A DNA stretch of 64,000 bases. Source: Raphanus sativus. Lineage: Eukaryota > Streptophyta > Magnoliopsida > Brassicales > Brassicaceae. The stretch lies in contig NC_079515.1 of NCBI RefSeq assembly GCF_000801105.2, positions 39,875,920 to 39,939,919 of the forward strand, read 5' to 3'. Made by a program: the position numbers and the translations under genes. Under the pieces are notes generated by a model. It ran no database searches. It was not told where the DNA came from and saw only the letters and a program-made list of their open reading frames with translations. Shown piece after piece: positions 58,810-64,000 of the stretch (its first letter is position 1; every line of letters starts with the position of its first letter).

Positions 58810-59880
58810 AGTGCGAGTTGTATGTGTTACTTTAGTTTCAAGGTCTCTCAAAAAGATGTATCTTAAAATAAGAAACATAAAATTATTTTCTATATTAGTT
58901 TTGTTATAATGGAAGATTTTGTGTGTGTTCATAACGAAATTCTTGTTTGTCCACCCTTATTTAGAAATATCAACTAATCTTAATATGAATCTAAATATGT
59001 TTTGTAGCTAAAAATTATAAATGGTTCATAAACTCCTCTATTTAATGGACAACTTCTACTTTAACCAGAATGGAACAATTTCACCAAATCTTCCTAGTAA
59101 AAAATCAAATTGTTAATTAGTAAATGAGATGTTAGCATCTATAACGATCATGATAAAGACAATTTCTAACTATCTGTGATATTCGGGCTTGTTGACTTGT
59201 TGCATTTAGTAATGGTTTTGACAATAAATGGTTAGTGTGGTGCAAAAGATTAATGGTGAGGGTGGTGTGTGATTTACATCAATTTTAAATAACTTTAGCA
59301 ACCAGGCAACGTTTTTAAATTTCTCTCAGATTGGAAGTAATAATTCTTTTTTTGTTTAGTTAAGTTTTAAGAGTATATTAATCATGTTCACGGTTTTTAA
59401 AATGTAAACACGGATAGCATGCATCAGGGAAGTTATTGGTTTCCTTGGATAGTGTAACATGGGAAGATACCATAGAGTTTATGTGCCAATACCAATAGAC
59501 CAAATGTTAGTCTTTTGGACTTGAATCGTCATCAGTTACTAAACATTATTAGAGTGGGATGAGTGGAATTTCTAGATTGATTATATGGCGGTTACGTCGA
59601 TTTCATTAAAGAAGGGGAATCGTAGAGGCTCCATTTTCCATCGTCAACATCAAATATAAAGAAATCCTATAAACCAATGTTTTGACACCCGATCCGGACA
59701 CTGAATCAGACGATTTACCGGGTCTCTGAATCATTGGATCAACCGTGGGTGAACAACAATTTAGTAAATAGATTAGTTTTATTATAAGATAATATATTAA
59801 CTATGAAAATAAATATAACAAAACTAAAGTTAATATTTTAAATGTTTTCAAACATGAAGTAATAGTATGGATATGTATCT
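58810..59880 (-). mobile_element. Inverted second copy of the Helitron interior
   Basis: This segment matches the reverse complement of about 33520-34390. It starts with AGTGCGAGTTGTATGTGTTA (compare GAGTTGTATGTGTTAGTTTA on the minus strand at 34390). It shares TTATAATGGAAGATT, GAAATTCTTGTTTGTC, AACTCCTCTATTTAATGGAC and ATTTCACCAAATCTTC, and ends near CCCGATCCGGACACTGAATC and AATATATTAACTATGAAAATAAATAT. One end is cut by the assembly gap; no hairpin terminus is seen. Confidence 0.75.
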
Positions 59881-60198
59881 ATTTTATGTTTAAATTTTTT
59901 TGAAAATAATTAACTTCAGTTTCCATTTTTGTATTTTTATTTGACATACAAAATATTAAAAAATAGTTTAAAAGTATTTTTTTAAAAATATGTAATATAA
60001 GAGTTATGAAATCTAAAGAAAATCAAGACACAAAATTCATAATAAATTAAACTTTCAATATAAAATTAAAACATCATTGTAATAAATTGTCAATAACAAA
60101 AATAAACTAACACTCCAACACCAATGATAGGGGACTTTAAAAACGCACCGTTTTTGTGAGGGGAAAAAAGTGCGATTTTGGCGACGACGGGTTTCATC

Positions 60199-61755
60199 AT
60201 GGGTTCGGCGGAATCGCCGGGATCATCAAGGGTAGAGACGAAGGTTCAAAACAATCGGAGTATGGAAATCGAGATCTCTGATTCAGGGAACCTTTTGGGA
60301 AGCTCTGGATCAAAGATTAAGACGAGATCGGAGGTGAAAACTGGAGGTACAGAAACGAGATCGGAGATTGGAGGTACAACGGTTATTGAAGAGATAGAGA
60401 AAGGAGCTAGCACAGTGACGGGAAATCAAGGTAGTCAAGGGAAATCATGGGTCGCAGTAGCGCAAGAGAAAAAGGTTCTTAAAAAGTATGATCTTGAAAT
60501 CATGGAGAAGGAGGGGCAAAAGGAAGTGGAGATTCCAGATGAAGTAATAGAGAAAGTGAATCATCTCTGGGAAGACTACTTGATCGGAAAGTTTCTGGAT
60601 ACTGCTCCACATGTAGGCAGGATCCATGCTACTGTGAACAGGATTTGGAACCAGGGCGACAAAAAGGTGTTGATTGATGTTCATGTTATTGATGAGACTA
60701 CGATGAAGTTCAAGGTGATGGATCCTGGGATGAGAGCTAGGATCCTAAAGAGAGGAATGTGGAGTATAGGTAACATACCAATGGTGATCACTAAATGGAT
60801 TCCAGATGAAATGAAGGAGAAGCCGGAGATAACAGCCATACCATTATGGGTTCATCTCAAGAATGTGCCCATGAATATGTACTCATGGCAAGGTCTGAGC
60901 TTTATTGCTAGTGCAGCAGGGTTCCCAGTTCGTTTGCATCCAGAAACTGCTGCTTGCTCAAATTTTAAAGTCGCAAAGATCTTTATCAATGCTGATCTCA
61001 CTAAAGAGCTGCCAACCAAGATCAACTTTAAGAAGAATGGTGTTTCATCTCTTGTGGAGTTTATCTACCCATGGTTGCCGATGAGGTGTAGCACTTGCAA
61101 GAAGTGGGGACATACTGATAAAGTATGTATCAAGAATAAGGAGGGAGGGAAATCTGAGGAAGAAATAAGTAAAGAGGGAGATGATATGTCTGAAGGGGAG
61201 ATGATGAAGAAAACAGAAATATCGGCACAGATGAAGGATATTGAGTTAGCTGAACCTGAAAATGGTATTGAAAAAGGAGAACTAGTAAACAATTGGGAGG
61301 ATGTCACGCCAAAGAAAGGAAACAGAAGTCCTATATTGCAATTTGGTCAGGTGAAGATATTAACACCATCTCGTTTCTCAGCTCTACAAGAAGTAAATGA
61401 AGAAGGGGAATTGGGGAATCAAGTGGAATATGAGGAAGTTCTGAGTGTAGTGGAAGAGATAATTACAGAGGAAAATGCAGTAGAGAAAGTTGGCAATGAT
61501 GATGAAAAGGAAGTTGAGGGGGAAGAGAATATGGAAGAGAACACAAATGAGATTGATGGAGAAAAGGAGGTTAACTCAAATGATCAAGCAGTTAAGAGCA
61601 TAGCTGGAATAGAGCATTGGCCGGATCTGGCAACCACCACAAGGCCATCTTTACCAAGACTATCTAAAACGATGCATAAGGTTGTTCCTGATAAAACTAT
61701 GCAAAGAGGAGTGCAGGGGAAACATGGTAAGAGAAATAAAAACTCTCCCATATGA
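60199..61755 (+). CDS. LINE ORF1: DUF4283 plus zinc-knuckle nucleic-acid-binding protein
   Basis: 518 residues from the ATG at 60199; an upstream in-frame TTG at 60178 is not needed. An acidic/Ser-rich leader ends near SWVAVAQEKKVLKKYDLEI. The DUF4283 domain (about residues 90-245) contains LIGKFLDTAPHVGRIHATVNRIW and MRARILKRGMWSIGNIPMVITKW, then IPLWVHLKNVPMNMYS. A CCHC knuckle of the plant LINE type follows (CSTCKKWGHTDKVC, spacing C-2-C-4-H-4-C). The C-terminus is highly acidic. ORF1 products coat LINE RNA and act in retrotransposition (family knowledge). Its stop codon overlaps the ORF2 start. Confidence 0.92.
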   Translation: MGSAESPGSSRVETKVQNNRSMEIEISDSGNLLGSSGSKIKTRSEVKTGGTETRSEIGGTTVIEEIEKGASTVTGNQGSQGKSWVAVAQEKKVLKKYDLEIMEKEGQKEVEIPDEVIEKVNHLWEDYLIGKFLDTAPHVGRIHATVNRIWNQGDKKVLIDVHVIDETTMKFKVMDPGMRARILKRGMWSIGNIPMVITKWIPDEMKEKPEITAIPLWVHLKNVPMNMYSWQGLSFIASAAGFPVRLHPETAACSNFKVAKIFINADLTKELPTKINFKKNGVSSLVEFIYPWLPMRCSTCKKWGHTDKVCIKNKEGGKSEEEISKEGDDMSEGEMMKKTEISAQMKDIELAEPENGIEKGELVNNWEDVTPKKGNRSPILQFGQVKILTPSRFSALQEVNEEGELGNQVEYEEVLSVVEEIITEENAVEKVGNDDEKEVEGEENMEENTNEIDGEKEVNSNDQAVKSIAGIEHWPDLATTTRPSLPRLSKTMHKVVPDKTMQRGVQGKHGKRNKNSPI

Positions 61756-64000
61756 CAGGATTTTTCTGGAATATAAGAGGGTTCAACCGCTCTACCAAAC
61801 AAGAAGTAGTGAGGAATTGGATTCAGTCTAAAGGGTTGCATTTTGGAGGTTTGCTGGAAACGCGGGTAAAAGAAAATAAAGCTCAGAGTATCATGTCGAA
61901 GATGTTTGATGGTTGGTCTTTCATAAGTAATTATGATTTCAGTAGGAAGGGAAGGATTTGGGTTATGTGGGATTCACAGGTCTGTATCACGCCGGTGTTT
62001 AAGTCTGATCAGATAATATCGGTGTTAGTTCTGGCTGATGGAGAAACGGAGGAATTCTTTTGTTCTTTTGTCTACGCTGAAAACACAATGGAAGGGAGAA
62101 GAGGGTTATGGGAAGACATTAAATCTCATCAAGATTCACCTTTGTTTAGAAATAAGCAGTGGATCATAATGGGCGATTTTAATGAGATTCTGGATGGAGA
62201 AGAGCACTCAAATTATCAAGACTCAGGGCTAATAAATAATGGTATGAGAGAGTTTGACGCTATTGTTCAGTACTGTAACCTTACAGATATGGGAAGTCAG
62301 GGTCCAAGATACACTTGGTGTAATCAAAGAGAAGAAGGATTAATCTGCAAAAAGCTAGATCGGTTTCTGGTGAATGAAAGCTGGATGAATAATCGAACAC
62401 AAGCTTATGGGGTGTTTGAAGCAGGAGGTTGCTCCGATCATTTGCGTGGTAGATTTCATCTCAAGGCAGAAGCAATAGGGAAAAGGAAGCCTTTTAAGTT
62501 TACAAATGTGGTAGCAGAGATGCCGGAGTTCTTAAGACTGATGGAGGATCACTGGAAGGAGAATCAACCTTTGTTCCAATCTACTACAGCTCTATTCAGA
62601 TTTTCGAAGTACCTAAAGAACCTGAAGCCGCAGTTACGAAATCTGAGTAAGCAAAAGCTGGGTCTGTTATCTAAGAGAGTTAAGGAAGCATATAAAGATC
62701 TTTGTGAGAAGCAGGAGAGGTTGCTCAATGATCCAAATCAGGTAAACATTAAGGAGGAGCTGTGTGCTGCTGAGCGTTGGAACAGAATATCAGGAATTGA
62801 AGAAAATGTTCTTAAGCAACGTTCTAAAATGCACTGGTTGAATCTTGGGGATAAAAACAATAAGGTCTTTCACAATGCAGCAAAGATAAGGGAGATGAAG
62901 AATATGATCAGAGAGATAAAATGTAACACTGGAGTTATTGTTACTTCTCAAGAGGATATTAAGAAGGAAGCAGAGAGGTTCTTCAGCGACTTCCTCTCGT
63001 TTGAACCAGAAGGTATAAAGGAGGCATCAGTTGATGAGTTGCAGGATATTCTAAGCTTCAGATGTAATCAGATGGAAAGGGATCAATTGATCAAGCCAAT
63101 CACTGAGGTAGAGATAAAAGATGTGTTGTTTCGGATGCCGAGTAATAAAGCGCCTGGTCCAGACGGATACACTACTGAATTCTTTAAAGCTTCATGGTCC
63201 ATTATTGGGAAAGACTTCACTACAGCAGTTCAGTCTTTCTTTGTCAAAGGGTTTCTACCGAAGGGTTTAAATTCAACAATTCTGGCTCTAATCCCTAAGA
63301 AGGAGGTAGCTGTTGAGATGAGGGACTATAGGCCAATCTCCTGCTGCAATGTGCTATATAAGGTGATTTCTAAAATCATTGCAAATCGGTTAAAAGGTAC
63401 GCTTCCCCGGTGTATCTCTCATAACCAATCAGCTTTTGTGAAGGATCGATTACTTGTAGAAAACCTCTTGCTTGCAACTGAGATAGTAAAGGATTATCAT
63501 AGGGATGATGTATCTCCTAGATGTGCCATGATGATAGATATTGCAAAAGCTTTTGATTCTGTAAACTGGCAGTTCCTTCTTAACACGTTGAGAGCTATGA
63601 ATATTCCGCATCAATTTGTTCGGTGGATTGAACTCTGCGTCTGCACTCCATCTTTTTCTGTCCAAGTAAATGGTGAGCTGGCAGGATTTTTTCAGAGCAA
63701 GAGAGGTCTGAGACAGGGATGTGCTCTCTCGCCTTACCTATTTGTCATTTGTATGAACGTTTTGTCGCATATGATAGATAAAGCTGCTACTGGAAACTGC
63801 ATTGGATACCATCCGAGATGTAAGAACATCCTTTTGACCCACTTGTGCTTTGCTGATGATTTATTGGTTTTTACGGATGGCTCAAAAAGATCGATAGAAG
63901 GTGTTCTCAAAGTTTTTCAGGAGTTTGAAGCTATTTCGGGTCTTAAGATTAGTCTTGAGAAGTCAACTTTGTATACAGCTGGAATCTCTGGAAACCAAGA
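61752..64000 (+). CDS. LINE ORF2: endonuclease and reverse transcriptase (partial, runs off window)
   Basis: Open from the ATG at 61752 to the window end, 749 codons without interruption. The APE-type endonuclease occupies about residues 1-230: WNIRG at the start, LLETRV (catalytic Glu), MGDFNEILDG, KKLDRFLVN and GGCSDHLRG (catalytic Asp-His). A Lys/Glu-rich linker follows. The reverse transcriptase begins near NKAPGPDGYTTEFF and includes RDYRPISCCNVLYKVISKI, DIAKAFDSVNW (motif A Asp at about 596), LRQGCALSPYLF (motif B) and CFADD (motif C Asp-Asp at about 702-703). All catalytic residues visible in these motifs are present. Translation probably depends on reinitiation at the ATGA overlap with ORF1. 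The C-terminal part of the protein is not in the window. Confidence 0.93.
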   Translation, partial: MTGFFWNIRGFNRSTKQEVVRNWIQSKGLHFGGLLETRVKENKAQSIMSKMFDGWSFISNYDFSRKGRIWVMWDSQVCITPVFKSDQIISVLVLADGETEEFFCSFVYAENTMEGRRGLWEDIKSHQDSPLFRNKQWIIMGDFNEILDGEEHSNYQDSGLINNGMREFDAIVQYCNLTDMGSQGPRYTWCNQREEGLICKKLDRFLVNESWMNNRTQAYGVFEAGGCSDHLRGRFHLKAEAIGKRKPFKFTNVVAEMPEFLRLMEDHWKENQPLFQSTTALFRFSKYLKNLKPQLRNLSKQKLGLLSKRVKEAYKDLCEKQERLLNDPNQVNIKEELCAAERWNRISGIEENVLKQRSKMHWLNLGDKNNKVFHNAAKIREMKNMIREIKCNTGVIVTSQEDIKKEAERFFSDFLSFEPEGIKEASVDELQDILSFRCNQMERDQLIKPITEVEIKDVLFRMPSNKAPGPDGYTTEFFKASWSIIGKDFTTAVQSFFVKGFLPKGLNSTILALIPKKEVAVEMRDYRPISCCNVLYKVISKIIANRLKGTLPRCISHNQSAFVKDRLLVENLLLATEIVKDYHRDDVSPRCAMMIDIAKAFDSVNWQFLLNTLRAMNIPHQFVRWIELCVCTPSFSVQVNGELAGFFQSKRGLRQGCALSPYLFVICMNVLSHMIDKAATGNCIGYHPRCKNILLTHLCFADDLLVFTDGSKRSIEGVLKVFQEFEAISGLKISLEKSTLYTAGISGNQ

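Larger units (their letters stand above)
60130..64000 (+). mobile_element. LINE (L1-like non-LTR retrotransposon), apparently intact, cut by window end
   Basis: A short GC-richer 5' UTR (about 60130-60198) leads to ORF1 (gag-like, zinc knuckle) and an overlapping ORF2 (endonuclease plus reverse transcriptase). Both are open with no stop or frameshift in the visible 3.8 kb. The 3' end, RNase H if present, poly(A) and target duplication lie beyond the window. Confidence 0.93.

Noticed and set aside
58702..58932. Minus-strand open frame across the N gap
   Set aside because: It exists only because N is translated as an unknown residue.

Overview
This window is nuclear DNA of a flowering plant in the mustard family (Brassicaceae). 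The evidence is GT-AG introns of about 70-700 bp, AT-rich spacers, and a run of genes whose order matches my memory of the top of Arabidopsis thaliana chromosome 3, roughly At3g01640 to At3g02000. Several Arabidopsis genes I expect in that interval are missing: the At3g01660 type, the second SEO gene, At3g01690, At3g01760-01780, At3g01840/01850 and most of At3g01890-01980. Such loss is expected of a fractionated, once-multiplied genome such as Brassica, but the species is inferred and no database was searched.

Gene-rich half (1-43,810), in order: glucuronokinase 3' end (GLCAK1, +); RGLG1-type copine/RING ubiquitin ligase (+); sieve-element-occlusion protein (+); pollen arabinogalactan protein AGP11 (+); TPX2-family microtubule protein (-); peptidyl-serine galactosyltransferase SERGT1 (-); a small secreted proline-rich protein (+); mitochondrial ribosomal protein mL54 (+); ankyrin-repeat protein (+); mitochondrial uL13m (-), head to head with mitochondrial ribosome recycling factor (+); NT-C2/EEIG1-EHBP1 protein (+); adenylate-kinase-like protein with an eroded P-loop (-), head to head with calmodulin-like CML40 (+); a decayed Helitron; an N-acylated At3g27210-like protein (+); a DUF946 secreted protein (+) with a foldback element just behind its stop; ACT-repeat protein ACR6 (+); and the CC-type glutaredoxin ROXY1 (-).

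Repeat-rich half (43,811-64,000): two short retroposons with perfect 16-bp target-site duplications (a poly(A)-tailed LINE-like fragment and a tRNA-derived SINE), a Sadhu-like retroposon, two short MITEs, a minisatellite, a degenerate 171-bp satellite array, an interstitial telomere repeat, a broken gene-like locus with a tandemly duplicated exon, a 20-bp/7-bp telomere-like array abutting a 100-N gap, an inverted second copy of the Helitron interior, and an apparently intact LINE that runs off the right edge.

Themes: three nuclear genes for mitochondrial translation lie within 8 kb and carry GGCCCA (site II) promoter motifs. Three gene models are each broken by one base at or near a homopolymer, which looks more like assembly error than biology. 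I found no convincing new multi-gene system. The best leads are the LINE, the duplicated exon, the foldback element, the triplicated promoter cassette and the P-loop-less adenylate kinase relative.
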